A program made the position numbers and the translations under genes. Of a DNA stretch of 64,000 nucleotides, positions 1 to 11,085 are shown in pieces (position 1 is the first letter of the stretch; every line of letters starts with the position of its first letter). The stretch is from assembly GCA_021442455.1 (NCBI GenBank), contig JABUSY010000040.1:1-64000 (forward strand). The letters run 5' to 3'. This stretch comes from Lachnospiraceae bacterium. Its GTDB lineage: Bacteria; Bacillota; Clostridia; Lachnospirales; Lachnospiraceae. Under the pieces are notes generated by a model, which did not search any database, was not told where the DNA came from, and worked only from the letters and a program-made list of their open reading frames with translations.

Positions 1-118
1 TGACGAGAATAAAATCAGCGCCGGAAAGCTGACGCACTTTATCAAGCTGATAAGCATGTTCGTTATGCAAACGAGCAAATTGTACGTATCGCCACCAGAA
101 GATATTTTATTGTTTCAT
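1..118 (-). pseudogene. tmcAL: Decayed 5' end of a tmcAL (ylbM)-like gene, cut by the window edge
   Basis: On the minus strand an ATG at 118 opens a frame that hits a stop at codon 4, then reads HNEHAYQLDKVRQLSGADF in the same frame up to the window edge. This resembles the N-terminal nucleotidyltransferase motif of TmcAL (tRNA-Met cytidine acetate ligase), where families read roughly YNPFHNGH followed by a helix and SGAD/TGAD before VMSG. The glycine of the HNGH signature is Glu here, the preceding YNPF segment is scrambled, and an early stop is present, so the copy cannot be functional as read. The rest of the gene lies outside the window. The family assignment rests on about 25 residues and could be another HxGH nucleotidyltransferase. 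Confidence 0.45.
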
Positions 119-1165
119 ATTTTTTATTTACACAGCTGTCAAAAAAATTTCTAGACTGTTAATACAAACTGTTATTTTTCATTTTAATCTTATCATCTAT
201 GATGATCCTATACAACTCCTTTCCTCTATTGGAATTATCCATCGTATTCCAGATAATCAATATAAAACATTTCAAACACTTTGCTCTTTTGTTCATCAAG
301 TATGCTCATATTGTCGTTAGTCACAGAATTCATTACCCGGTTTCCTTCCGCAGCTCCGCAATATTTTTCTTGATGATCTTCATCAAAAACAACAAGAACT
401 TCCAAAAATATCCGATGATCAGCTTTGTATTTAACACTTTTCGCTAAGACAAAATGCCTTCTCCCGTCTTTCATTTCGAAATAATGTAAATATCTGTTTT
501 TAACAATGCATCTTTTATCGAAAATCTATTTTTTAACATAACCTTAATTGAAATTTCTCACATATTTAGCCATCTGAAAGGATACATCTTTTTCCTATAC
601 TCTCTCAAACATACTTCCCGACTGTTTAGTCAGACGCATATAATTTTGCCTTCTTTATTTCTTCTAAATGCGAAGCAGCAAACCAGAAGAATCAAAATAG
701 GAAATATAGTTAAATTATCATAAAGATACTTCGATTTTACACTGACGCACACCTCCTAGCATTGATTCCTCGTTATTTGATGGCGAACCCCAACTGGGAA
801 CATCTTCCATGAACAAAATAGCTCTAATGACGACAAATACAAAGTTCTAAACAGTCAGCTCCTATATTTTTAAAAAAATAACTCGGTGCTTATTTTTCAC
901 TATATCCCTACAAGTTTATGTTCACCCAAAACTAGATGCTGTATTAAATACCAGATAGCAGAAATGTCCTTCAATTTCTTCTGAATTCATCAGAAGCATT
1001 CTTTAGAACATCAAAATCAAAAAAACAATATCCAGAGTTCAAGATCGTTGAAAAGCACAATGCTCAATATATATTTTGAACATGTTCTCATTTTGGTCGA
1101 TACATATGGATCCAATACATAAACAGTTTACATGGCTTGCATATCTTTCTCATACTTAAGTCCTA
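119..1165. other. Gene-free AT-rich region
   Basis: I see no gene I can support. A 79-residue open frame on the minus strand (235-474) has no recognisable motif and no clear ribosome binding site. It overlaps an equally long plus-strand frame, so I treat both as chance or relic. No tRNA, terminator or repeat stands out. Confidence 0.4.
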
Positions 1166-2062
1166 TCATCGTTCATAACCTTTCTGCAATATAACGGCCG
1201 AGCGATATGACAATAATGACGAAAATCCACACATATAACACCTACTGTAGTATCGACTACATGAATTGTTACAGATCAGATGATCCGTATTGTTTACTCG
1301 CTGTACCGTTACTAATTCTAATCCTGACGATGTCTCTAACTTGCTTTCAACAAGCTGATAGAGCAGTTTCGGCATTGTTAAGATCCCATATTTGCGTACA
1401 GCTGAAATTTCCACTCTTCCCACCTGATATCTCATGACGCGCATAACTTCTTCGCCAGCAAGCGAATGAACCTCTATGAAACTATAAGGGCTTTTATCAG
1501 ATTCAGATATGTCATCTGGAGGCTGTCACTTTTTCATTGTCATCCAGGAAATATACCTCACAGATCTTATATATTTCTTCCCGCAGAATATGAATATAAC
1601 AGGAAAGATCCCTCTTGACGTTCAGAGGTAGGACAAATATCACATAGTTATCGTTACCTCCCCTATAAGATCGTCAAATCATTCTTACTATAGAGAATGC
1701 TTTGTGACAAGCTGTGAAAAATTTTCGTTAGTTTTCTTTACGCGCCATGATATTCTCTATCTCACTCAATCGCTTATAGATCGCCGGATAGATATTCTCA
1801 CCAATCCTTATACAAACATTATAGAAAATAACTAGAAGCGTCATGGCTTTCTTATAGGTTGTAAAGTGAAAAGTACAGGTCCTTCTCTTGGACGCCAAAA
1901 AGTTACATATAAAAGCGCATCGATCTCTGCTCGCTCACATTCCTTCTCCAGAACTCATGTACCGCGAATTGCATCAATGCTATATGGTTTATACTTCGAG
2001 AGTATGAAACCTTCGTCAGTGATTACTTCGATTACCATGGCATGCGCATTATTTTCTACTTT
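1166..2062 (-). pseudogene. Unassigned protein-gene relic
   Basis: Read on the minus strand from about 2060 down to 1166, the sequence is a chain of long open segments that join only across stops and frame changes. They include VENNAHAMVIEVITDEGF, then a segment with LLYVTFWRPREGPV, then VIFYNVCIRIGENIYPAIY, then DNYVIFVLPLNVKRDLS, and finally VMRYQVGRVEISAVRKYG in an open frame of 92 codons. Charged and hydrophobic residues alternate in a protein-like way, unlike the surrounding AT-rich frames. I do not recognise the family. The most economical reading is one decayed gene of roughly 300 codons, but it could be two. Confidence 0.4.
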
Positions 2063-3738
2063 ACCTCTTAAGCAACGTCACCATTTTCTTTGCAACTCCC
2101 CGGAAATTACTTTTTATTCCTACATAGTTCTTGTATCTCCTTATATTTTGTCATAAATAGTTGATATTTAACATGAAAAGCACTTTGCCCCCACTTTCAT
2201 TCTCAGTAGTACCAAAGCTACAATACAGAGGCGCTCCTCCTACAAAATTTATAAAAGGTATATTTATCTCTATGTTTGTTTATGTTCCTCGATTTCCATA
2301 AGTAAAGTATAGCAATGTTTTTCTGCACATTTTCATCCTCATCGCTCATCAACAAAGGTGCATTTCACCATTTGAAAAATCCTAAGATAGAAAAAAAGTT
2401 TCATTTTCTTGAAAACTCGGACACTCAGTTTTAAAATTAGCAGTGCTAAATTTTCATTTTCGATAATGGCATAAAACACCTTCATAACAATCTCATGTCA
2501 TAGAACGTATCATGATCTGATATAAAGCCCTTGCAAAGATTTGCACTCGGCAATGTAATGTGAATAAAGATAAAAATAAATAAAGAAGAACCTCTGTTGT
2601 TTTTCCCCTTATCGTTTCCTATTCAAATGTCATGTTATTTAATCAACTTTTTAATATCATCGTAGCCTACCCATTACCAGCAACATTTCCTTGACCTGCA
2701 ATACATAATCCGGCTATGACATGGAATAAATCTTCCATTTCCCTCTTTACAAAATTTTAATATAATCCCTCAAACCATATTTTTTTCTTTGGTCTGCTTC
2801 TGCTATAAAAAAGTGAGAAAGAAGAGGGAAGATTATGTACAATACCTGAAATGATTCTCATCTTAGTCATAATATTGACAATCGTAGAATAAGATTTAAA
2901 AAATCCGATAAATTCATTGAACAAGGCAATTTCCTCATAGATGATAGGAAAAATAATTGCCACTTTTAACCCATAACAAAAAAACTAGTGGTACTTTCTT
3001 GAATTTAGGAATCAGACGGACGATCATCGTCTCCTGATTGATCACCCTAATAAAACTCTCTTATCAACAATGATGGCAAAATAATGAAAGTCTTTGTATC
3101 ATCCAAAAAGCAATTATGTCTAACTCCCACGAAACAGATACAGATCATGGCCTCCATCTTCTCCATGGTAAAGATACCTATTCTCTGATCTTCGTAGACA
3201 CTAATCACAATAACGTCCCTTATATTGGCAACTGATCATTCAGAAGCGTCAACACGACTATCCGTTTCCGACATTAAGTTAGAAAAATGTCTAACATTCT
3301 CAAAGACACGTCCAATCGATGGTACACTTTACGATCTAGCAGCGGTCTGACTCTTGTCTACCAAGATGAAATGAATATAATTCAGCAAGTTGATGCCAAA
3401 AATGATCCTTCACACATCCAGCCTTTCCTGTTCAATCATCTATTTTTTTACCTTTAAATATATGAATCATAAGTTTCAGCCCCTTCACGACGTACTTATA
3501 TCCTGTGCATCATGTTTGAATGTTTTTCATGTTTATTCTAGTAACAAATCATAACTTCATAGGTAAGCTCTTTGAAAGCCTTCTCCAACTCATCGCCGAA
3601 TTGGAACACTTAAAAAATTTCTCGCACCATCATGATATTAAAATATTTCTCTGCATGATGAATGTTCCTCTAATCGTCAGATAATTGGCGTTTGACAATA
3701 ATTTCCACCCTCTTTTCCCCTTATTCGCTCCACACTGT
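2063..3738. other. Gene-free region with faint coding relics
   Basis: No intact gene is visible. Around 3050-3210 the minus strand has an open stretch including VYEDQRIGIFTMEKMEAM that looks protein-like but is short, with no start and no family I recognise. A 68-codon minus-strand frame at 2757-2963 lacks a ribosome binding site. The region lies downstream of walJ and probably holds further eroded genes. Confidence 0.35.
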
Positions 3739-4536
3739 TTAAAATTCAATAACCTCGCAAACCTCGTCCCGTTTTGCCACACTAATATGGAAATCCCTAG
3801 AACGATAAGGGTTGTCTCCCATAGTCACCTCTTCACATACGGTCACATAAGCCAACGCAGGGTAATTATTTTCTTTACTTAAATGTCCAAGAACAACCTG
3901 CTTCATATTGTCGTGAAGCAGCTTACACAACAACTGCCCTGCCATTTCGTTGGACAGATGTCCTCTGTTTCCAAGTATTCTTCTCTTGATATAGTAAGGA
4001 TAAATCCCTACCTCCAGCATATGTACATCATGGTTTGCTTCTAGCAGAAGCACATCCAAAGACTGGAGTTGGTTGATGATATATGTATCATAAATTCCCA
4101 AATCTGTCGCAACCGCTGCGGAGCGCTTACCGTTTCTGAACCTATAACCAACCGGATTAGCAGTGTCATGGGAAATAGAAAACGGATCGATCTTCATATC
4201 CCCGATCTCTACCTTCCGGTTCGGCTCTATCTCATGATAAAGTCCCTCTGGTATCTTGCCAAGCATAGGGCAGGACAGGATCGCATCATAAGTCTCTTTC
4301 GTAGCGTAAATGGGAATCCCCTGTTTCCTTGCCATCACGCCCAGTCCCTTAATATGATCGTAGTGCTCATGGGTAATCAGCACCGCGTCTAAATCTTTTT
4401 CTGTAATTCCTATAAAATTCAATCCATGCTTTATCCGTTTGCAACTGATTCCTACGTCAATTAATACATGTGTCGTATCGCTCCCGGCATAGATGCAATT
4501 GCCACTACTTCCGCTGGCTATACTACATAATCTCAT
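3739..4536 (-). CDS. walJ: WalJ/YycJ-type metallo-beta-lactamase-fold hydrolase
   Basis: A complete 265-residue protein of the metallo-beta-lactamase fold. The N-terminus reads MRLCSIASGSSGNC, typical of the WalJ (YycJ) branch, followed by the metal-binding signature THEHYDHIKG near residues 54-63. Further ligand candidates are SHDTAN, ATDLG and GHLSNE. In Bacillus and relatives this family is linked to genome integrity and coordination of cell division or replication; its exact substrate is uncertain. The start is an ATG with a GAGG-type ribosome binding site, 17 bases after the end of the ruined coaE. polA, coaE and walJ form one former operon in the order of transcription. The length is normal and nothing essential appears missing. 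Confidence 0.9.
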   Translation of the reverse strand: MRLCSIASGSSGNCIYAGSDTTHVLIDVGISCKRIKHGLNFIGITEKDLDAVLITHEHYDHIKGLGVMARKQGIPIYATKETYDAILSCPMLGKIPEGLYHEIEPNRKVEIGDMKIDPFSISHDTANPVGYRFRNGKRSAAVATDLGIYDTYIINQLQSLDVLLLEANHDVHMLEVGIYPYYIKRRILGNRGHLSNEMAGQLLCKLLHDNMKQVVLGHLSKENNYPALAYVTVCEEVTMGDNPYRSRDFHISVAKRDEVCEVIEF

Positions 4537-4553
4537 ATCTTCTCATCCTCTAA

Positions 4554-5077
4554 TCAATCTTGCTGGCTATCTGCCAAAAATCCAGACTGTTCTCCAAGCC
4601 AAAGCAATAAACTTTCTGAAATTTTTTTCTGTCAACTAGCTGTCCATCATATTCTATTGATTGACTTTATCTCAACCGCTCCGCCCGCATAGGCTTATCT
4701 GCATATACCATAATATATCGAAAATTTCATAATATTGCAAATCTGCTTACCACAATACCAATTTCTTGCCATTTTCCCGTACCTGCTCAAAGCCCTGTAA
4801 GACATATTTTTTCACTACTGGATAGGCAATATATCATTCAGCATTTTCAAAAACTTCATTTCAATGAATGACCATCCTTTTTCCCCATTCCTAAACATCA
4901 TCGCCCGACTCAAAAATCCTAAAATCCTTTTATAACATATATCTCCTCTCTTCATCATCAGATGTTCTCCACATCATTTGCTCGGATTACGACAGCATCA
5001 TATTATTTTCTGAAGGTATGCCATCACCTCATTTTTCCGGTGCAGACTCCTCCATTTGTATACCCTATGATTTTCAT
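4554..5077 (-). pseudogene. coaE: coaE (dephospho-CoA kinase) pseudogene
   Basis: Between polA and walJ the minus strand carries a ruined dephospho-CoA kinase, the last enzyme of CoA synthesis. It opens at an ATG at 5077 with MKIIGYTNGGVCTGKM, the counterpart of MKIIGITGGVGTGKS, and stops two codons later. Other pieces in shifting frames match the family in order: EVMAYLQK, AVVIRANDV, GDICYKRILGF, YPVVKKYVLQGFEQVRENGK (family: HPAVKKYVL), VYADKPMRAERLR (family: VYADEPTRAERLR) and SGFLADSQQD before a stop. The P-loop is destroyed and there are many frameshifts and stops, so no full product is possible. The position and length of about 520 bases are what an intact gene would occupy. Whether another copy exists elsewhere cannot be seen here. 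Confidence 0.85.
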
Positions 5078-5147
5078 CTATATACTTTTTCTGCTTCTAT
5101 AATAGTTGTTAATCGTTCATCCGGAATTATGAACGGTTTCACCCCCC

Positions 5148-7796
5148 CTATCTTGCTTCGTACCAGGTCTTAGCAGTATGCATACTAACCTCAAGATCCA
5201 CTTCTAGGCTAGCGGCCCCTTTCATCTCTTCCTTCAAAATAACGCATACTTGATCAACTTCCTTCATGGGACATTCAATTAACAGCTCATCATGAACCTG
5301 TAGCAGAAGACGCGCTTTTCGACTTTCCCTCTTCAGTCGTTCATTGACACGAATCATCGCAATTTTGATAATGTCAGCAGCTGTTCCCTGGATCGGCGAA
5401 TTCATTGCAACCCGTTTTCCAAAGGAACGCTGTATGTAATTGCTGGATTTCAGCTCTGGAACCGGACGGCGACGCCCAAACATAGTATCCACATATCCTC
5501 TATCCTTTGCTCTCTGAACCATCCTGTCCAAAAATTTCTTAATCTTCGGGTATGTATAGAAATATTTTTCGATGTAATTTGCTGCTGCTTTTGTGCTAAT
5601 ACTCAGATCCTTGCTCAAGCTAAAGGCACTGATTCCATAGACAATGCTAAAGTTAACAGCCTTTGCATTCCGTCTTTGCAATGGAGTAACCTTGTCAAAG
5701 GGTACATGAAATACCTCTGAAGCTGTGATCTTGTGAATATCGTTTCCCTCCCGGTAAGCTCGGATCAACTTCTCATCACCAGAGAGATGCGCCAGCACCC
5801 GAAGTTCGATCTGGGAATAATCCGCATCAATAAATACACATCCCTCTTTTGCTATAAAAACCTTTCGGATTTGCCGACCAAGCTCCATTTTAACCGGAAT
5901 GTTCTGTAGGTTCGGATTTGTGCTGCTGATCCGACCTGTAGCTGTAGTCGTTTGATGAAAACTCGCATGTATTCTGCTATCCGCCGACACGTAATTCATC
6001 AACCCATCCACATAGGTCAATTTTAAGTTGTTCAATTGTCGATATTCCAAAACGTCAGCCACAACCGGCACATCCGACGCCAGATTTTCCAACACATCAC
6101 CGGCTGTGGAATAGCCACTCTTCGTTTTTTTAGTACTAGTCAGTTTCAGCTTTTCAAAGAGAATTACTCCCAACTGTTTTGGGGAGTTAATGTTAAAAGT
6201 TTTTCCTGCCCGCTCATAGATTTTCTGCTCCACTTCGTTCATTCGGATCTGCAGGTTCCTTCCATATTTTTGAAGCTCTTCCACATGCACCGCAATTCCT
6301 ACCTCTTCCATATCAGCCAAGGTGTAGACTAAAGGCATTTCAATTTTCAAAAATAGCTGCTTCATATGATTTTCCTCCAGCGCACTACTTAAAGGTTCCC
6401 TGGCTGCTAACGACACAAAAGCAATCTTCCCTGCATAGCAGGCCGCTTGCTCTAGCGTCATCGCAGAAGCATCCGGAATCTTCACACTTCCGAAAATATC
6501 CTTTGTCGATGGAATAATCTCCTTTAGATATTCCTTCGCTATATCGTCATAGGTGTAAACAGATTTCAGCGGATTCAAAAGATAAGCTGCAATTTGAATA
6601 TCAAAGAATTCTTCTTTCAGCGGCACTCTCACGTACTTGATCAGACCCTTCAACCCAAAAGTGCTGATCTTCGGCACTTCTTCCATAATATGCTTCGCCA
6701 CTGTGCTGAGATAATCCGGTGTAAGAAAGTCGCAGGCCGGGATATAAAATGTATCCTTGTTCGAAAGAGATATCGCAAGCCCTACAATCTGACCTTGCTC
6801 CGACAAAATAAAAATTCCTGCCCTCCGGGCGATAACCGCCCTCTGGCACGCCTTTTCCGCTTCTGAAAATTTTCTCAGAAGCTTCACCTCCATTTTCTTT
6901 AGACCTTTCAGGCTCTCTGCCTGCTGACTATAAAAACGTGATAGCAGATTCTTGAAATTCAGCCTCCGGAATATATCGTATGCCTCTTGTGTATACAGGC
7001 TGCCAGTTCTAGAGGATTCATAATTCCAATCGATGGGAGTGTCCGTATCAATTGTGGCCAACTTCTTAGACAATTTTGCTAAATCATAATGATCTCTCAG
7101 GGATTCCATGACCTTTTTTGACTTGATCTCCTCGAGATGATCATGGGCATTTTCCACAGAACCATATTCTGCGATGATCTTTGTGGCTGTCTTTGCACCG
7201 ATGCCCGGTATACCTGGTATATTATCTGAAGTATCTCCCATTAGAGCTTTCAATTCAATGATCTGAATCGGCATCACCTGATATTTTTCCAGAACCTCGG
7301 ATGTATGATAATTTTCAATTACAGTCCTACCCATACGCGTCTTCAAAATTCGCACCAAGACGGCATCCGTTGCCAACTGTACTAAATCTTGGTCTCCGGA
7401 CACGATGATTACATTACACCTTTCCTGTTCTCCGCGCCTGGCCAAAGTTCCCAGAATATCATCGGCCTCATAACCTTCCTTTTCTACTATTTTCACCTTC
7501 ATAGCCTTCAACACCTGCTTCATCAAAGGCACCTGCTCACGTAACTCTTTTGGCATGGGCTTGCGTGTTCCCTTATATTCCGCATATATTTTATGACGGA
7601 AAGTGAGCGCAGGCAGGTCGAAAGCCACAGTCAAATACTGTGGCTTCTCTCCTTCTAAAATCTTAAATAAAATGCTCAAAAATCCGTAAACTGCATTGGT
7701 ATGCAATCCCTCTGAATTTGTCAGATTTGGCAAACCGTAAAAAGCCCTATTTAGAATACTATTTCCGTCAATCAGTACAATTTTTTTTTCATGAAT
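5148..7796 (-). CDS. polA: DNA polymerase I, natural start out of frame at an A9 tract
   Basis: DNA polymerase I fills gaps and removes RNA primers. An N-terminal 5' nuclease domain (KKIVLIDGNS, EADDILG, GDTSDNIPGIPGIGAKTA) is followed by a central region without an obvious proofreading exonuclease. The polymerase domain contains DADYSQIELRVLAH (motif A), RRNAKAVNFSIVYGIS (O helix) and QVHDELL (motif C). About 882 codons is normal. The start is odd: the expected ATG at 7792, eight bases after GGGAAGG, runs through nine A residues into another frame (MKKKLY, then stop). The polymerase frame enters just upstream of that ATG, at an ATT codon at 7796. Ten or seven A residues would join ATG to the gene. 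The frame stays open upstream to 8072, but that part has no polymerase character. Expression may need slippage, an unusual start, or the tract may be a sequence error. Confidence 0.85.
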   Translation of the reverse strand: MHEKKIVLIDGNSILNRAFYGLPNLTNSEGLHTNAVYGFLSILFKILEGEKPQYLTVAFDLPALTFRHKIYAEYKGTRKPMPKELREQVPLMKQVLKAMKVKIVEKEGYEADDILGTLARRGEQERCNVIIVSGDQDLVQLATDAVLVRILKTRMGRTVIENYHTSEVLEKYQVMPIQIIELKALMGDTSDNIPGIPGIGAKTATKIIAEYGSVENAHDHLEEIKSKKVMESLRDHYDLAKLSKKLATIDTDTPIDWNYESSRTGSLYTQEAYDIFRRLNFKNLLSRFYSQQAESLKGLKKMEVKLLRKFSEAEKACQRAVIARRAGIFILSEQGQIVGLAISLSNKDTFYIPACDFLTPDYLSTVAKHIMEEVPKISTFGLKGLIKYVRVPLKEEFFDIQIAAYLLNPLKSVYTYDDIAKEYLKEIIPSTKDIFGSVKIPDASAMTLEQAACYAGKIAFVSLAAREPLSSALEENHMKQLFLKIEMPLVYTLADMEEVGIAVHVEELQKYGRNLQIRMNEVEQKIYERAGKTFNINSPKQLGVILFEKLKLTSTKKTKSGYSTAGDVLENLASDVPVVADVLEYRQLNNLKLTYVDGLMNYVSADSRIHASFHQTTTATGRISSTNPNLQNIPVKMELGRQIRKVFIAKEGCVFIDADYSQIELRVLAHLSGDEKLIRAYREGNDIHKITASEVFHVPFDKVTPLQRRNAKAVNFSIVYGISAFSLSKDLSISTKAAANYIEKYFYTYPKIKKFLDRMVQRAKDRGYVDTMFGRRRPVPELKSSNYIQRSFGKRVAMNSPIQGTAADIIKIAMIRVNERLKRESRKARLLLQVHDELLIECPMKEVDQVCVILKEEMKGAASLEVDLEVSMHTAKTWYEAR

Positions 7797-10732
7797 TTTA
7801 CCTTCCCTTATAAAACAGCCAAGAAATCTAAAAGATTTTAAATATATGCAAAAAACATCAAGTATATGAGAATAAACATCATGACCAACAGAAAATAATT
7901 GCCCACTTTTTATTTTTGAACAGAACATACTCTTTTCCCTCAAATCCTTTTCCAGTGACCTTCTAAGATAAAAAATATTCTGTTTCATCAACCAAAGAAC
8001 AGACCACGCGGTTAAGCACAAAAAATATTGCCAACTCTTTATAGGAATTCTAACAGCTTCTAATATGCTCAATAAACCGCTTTAGCTTCTTTAGTGATAA
8101 TCTTCACTATATATCTATCCTCCAACCATACTATGAGCCTCTTTACAAGTCACTCGACTCATCTCCCATTTCCTTTAATTTTACTTACTTTTTCTGATAT
8201 TCAAAACATTCTTTTACCACCTCTTGTTTTAGAACAATTAAACAGATTCCATTTAGAATATTCACCATCAGGTCGTTTCACGTCTAAAAATGCCTACGCT
8301 ATCTGAAAACGAGAAAGTAGGCAATTACAAGCCACTTTTAACTGCACCTAATACTCCAATACCTTTTTCTTCATAATTTTCATGTAATAAAAAGCGTTTA
8401 AAAGACAAACAGCATAATTTCCATTAAGATCCTACCACAATGCTATTTCTCTAATAAGCTCCTTATTACCACTCAGTACTCCCAAGATAATCGAAAAAAG
8501 CAATTGCCAACTCTATTTGTACAACGTCCAAAAGCGTCAAAAAGCTCTCTACTATATCGATTTATAACGTTCATAGCGAGCGCCAGTTTTGCCAATGTCT
8601 TGTCTAATTCTGCTTGTCTCCTCTCATAAACAAAATTAGCATTAATACAATCAACGGAATATCTGTCACTCAAGAGACTATTATAGAAAAGTTCTCCATA
8701 GATCCAATGAATAATTTCACCTGAATGATATTACAAATCTCAATAAACATGACACTATGAATACTACAAACAGTATTCATTTAGTATATAACTCATTTTT
8801 CATGATGTATACCGATCTGTCTGTGTACTTTTTTCGCAGATGATCCGGAATATCAGAAATACCAAAAACTTAATTTAATAACATAAAACCAGTATAACTG
8901 ACTCTCAAATCAAAACCCATATCGCGTATATGATAGTCGTTAATATCATATACGTTTATCTCTCGTCACTATTCTACCGATAGCCATACAGGAGTTTTAC
9001 ACTACTATGCACTTATAAAATTACTATTAGTCTATCATGTGTTTTCCAAAAATGCAAGCTAAAGCTTACCGTAATTGATCAAACTTCATTTTCTGTCAAT
9101 CGCATCTTATTCCCATGCTTTTGCACTTTCAAAGATCTTCTTCACGCTCATCATCAACGCTTCTTCCGTAAAAAATCTTGATGTAACTTTAATCATCACA
9201 TTAGAAAATGACAGAAACTTTTCGATTATGAAATACTCCAAAAGTTGCTTTGAGTGGTTTGCAAATACATGCAGAACCCTTTTTCATAGATATTTAACCA
9301 TCTATATAGAAAAATTTATGCATCTGAATGCAGTCAAGCAAATTCTCTATCTTCACCAAAGCATCCGGCAAAATATTTACAAGAATGCCCGTGCTCTGCA
9401 TTCTTTGCAATTGTATTAAGCAGATAATAAATATTTGTCAAAAATGGGAAGTAAAAAAAGAAAGTAAATCACTTTTCGAAAACAGCTCATCCAGAGCAAA
9501 ACATAGGTGATTAAAATCTTTCAGAAACGAAGTTTCATAAAAATCATAAACTATTACATGTATTCCAAAACTGCGGAAGATCTTGAATATAACCACTCCA
9601 ATTTTTTCGGTTTCAATGATCCCGGCTATTTTTTGGTTGAATTTACAATACATAAGCCCCCACTCCAGAAAAAATCATTTTTGCCTATTTCACATAAGCT
9701 TTATGAAACCTTCAGTTTATGCCTAAAGCCAGAGCTATCGTATGCTCTGCTATGACCTTCGGAAAAAATACCCGAACAAACGGAAAAATGAAATTCTATA
9801 ACCGATAACTTGCACATCAACATTATTATAATATACATAAAAATTTATAAAACATAGACAACATCATACCCCCATGAGCCAGGGACACTGCTTTAGAAAC
9901 TAGATCTTGTTTTCAGGTGATCAAAGAACACACGATCATAGCTTTTAGTATTTTGCAAAATATTTTTTCATTCAGCTATAATGCCGTTCTTTAACTATTT
10001 AAACGCAAAGTCTTGTTCTGCACCTCCTCATCCCTAAATACAGCATCCGTCCTTTTGCTTTCATGTCTGCATGCAACACCGCTTTTTGATAGAAAATCCA
10101 CCCTCCGTTTACATTATAGTAAATATTGGGATAAAATCATATTCCATGCCCTAGTAGGGGCGTACAGTATGTATATCATCTCTCCCTCTCTTGTCTAAGT
10201 TCTTATTATTTTTTTTGTCACCGAAGCTTTCCAAAAACACATAATGATATAGCTCCTGTCAAGCTTTCAGGCTGAAAAAACTCTGATATTTCCAAACAAT
10301 GCATCTAAAATCTGAATTAGTTCTTCTTCCACAATATTTCTGCACAAAACATATTTCCTTCACATAACCTTCATAGGCATTTTCACAGTAAAATATATTT
10401 TACCTCTCCGTAGGAGAAGACAGAGGAATGAAAGCTTTCAGATCCGCCGCCAATTTTTCAACCCGTGCACATATCCACTCTTTATTTTCATAATAAAAGA
10501 TGTTCAAAAGACACCTCCGGTTCCATAAAAAGCATTATGCGAGAGATATAACATTAGAGAAGGTTTCTGTTTTACGAAAAATTACCTGTTTTCTTCTTCC
10601 AGCTGAAATTTTAAAATAGAACGTCACATTTTGGACAATGCTATGTCCATAAAAGCAGAAAATTACATTACCTACCTTAAAAGGAATTTTCCAGATTCAT
10701 CAACTGTTCTACTGCGCTGTGCCATCTGATTA
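7797..10732. other. Gene-free region upstream of polA
   Basis: About 2.9 kb with no intact gene. Only faint coding traces are seen on the minus strand, such as GILVNILPDALVKIENLLDC around 9330-9410 and a 66-codon frame at 8473-8673 with NFVYERRQAELDKTLAKLA. None has a recognisable family or a ribosome binding site. The large unrelated N-terminal extension of the polA frame (7797-8072) also belongs to this noncoding stretch. Confidence 0.4.
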
Positions 10733-11085
10733 TTAATTAATCAGGTATCGAACTACCAGTTCTTTTCTGTAAAGCACTTTCCCCTTCTCGGCAGCCTTCC
10801 GGATATTTTCTACCAGCTATACCGTTTTATCTTTGACATACCCGAATAGACAAAACTGCTTATTTTCCCGTTCTGCTCGTATTTTTACGACCGACCGGCT
10901 CTCGCATATACCAGAAAGTAAAAGATGCTTCGGTACCTAGAATAAACAGCTTATTCTCCGGCTTCATCCAGCATTTTACAACATTGATACCGCAGAAGAT
11001 AGAAGACTAATATCATGCAATTCGTAGATCAGAAAATACTGACACTTTTACTTTCACAGTTTCAGAATATCCGGCCTTCAAAGAA
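10733..11085 (-). pseudogene. Unassigned protein-gene relic
   Basis: The minus strand from about 11085 to 10733 reads as protein in pieces: LLNVSLKAGYSETVKVKV, then ENKLFILGTEASFTFWYM, then after a frame change VKIRAERENKQFCLFGYV, one in-frame stop, and LVENIRKAAEKGKVLYRKEL ending at a stop at 10733. The pieces are protein-like. The segment around FCLFGYVKDKT could come from a sensory (PAS-like) domain, but that is a guess. No intact frame, start or ribosome binding site remains. Confidence 0.35.

Noticed and set aside
7797..8072. 92-codon N-terminal extension of DNA polymerase I
   Set aside because: The frame happens to stay open upstream of the real start region but has no polymerase character, while the natural ribosome binding site and ATG lie at 7801-7810 and 7792.
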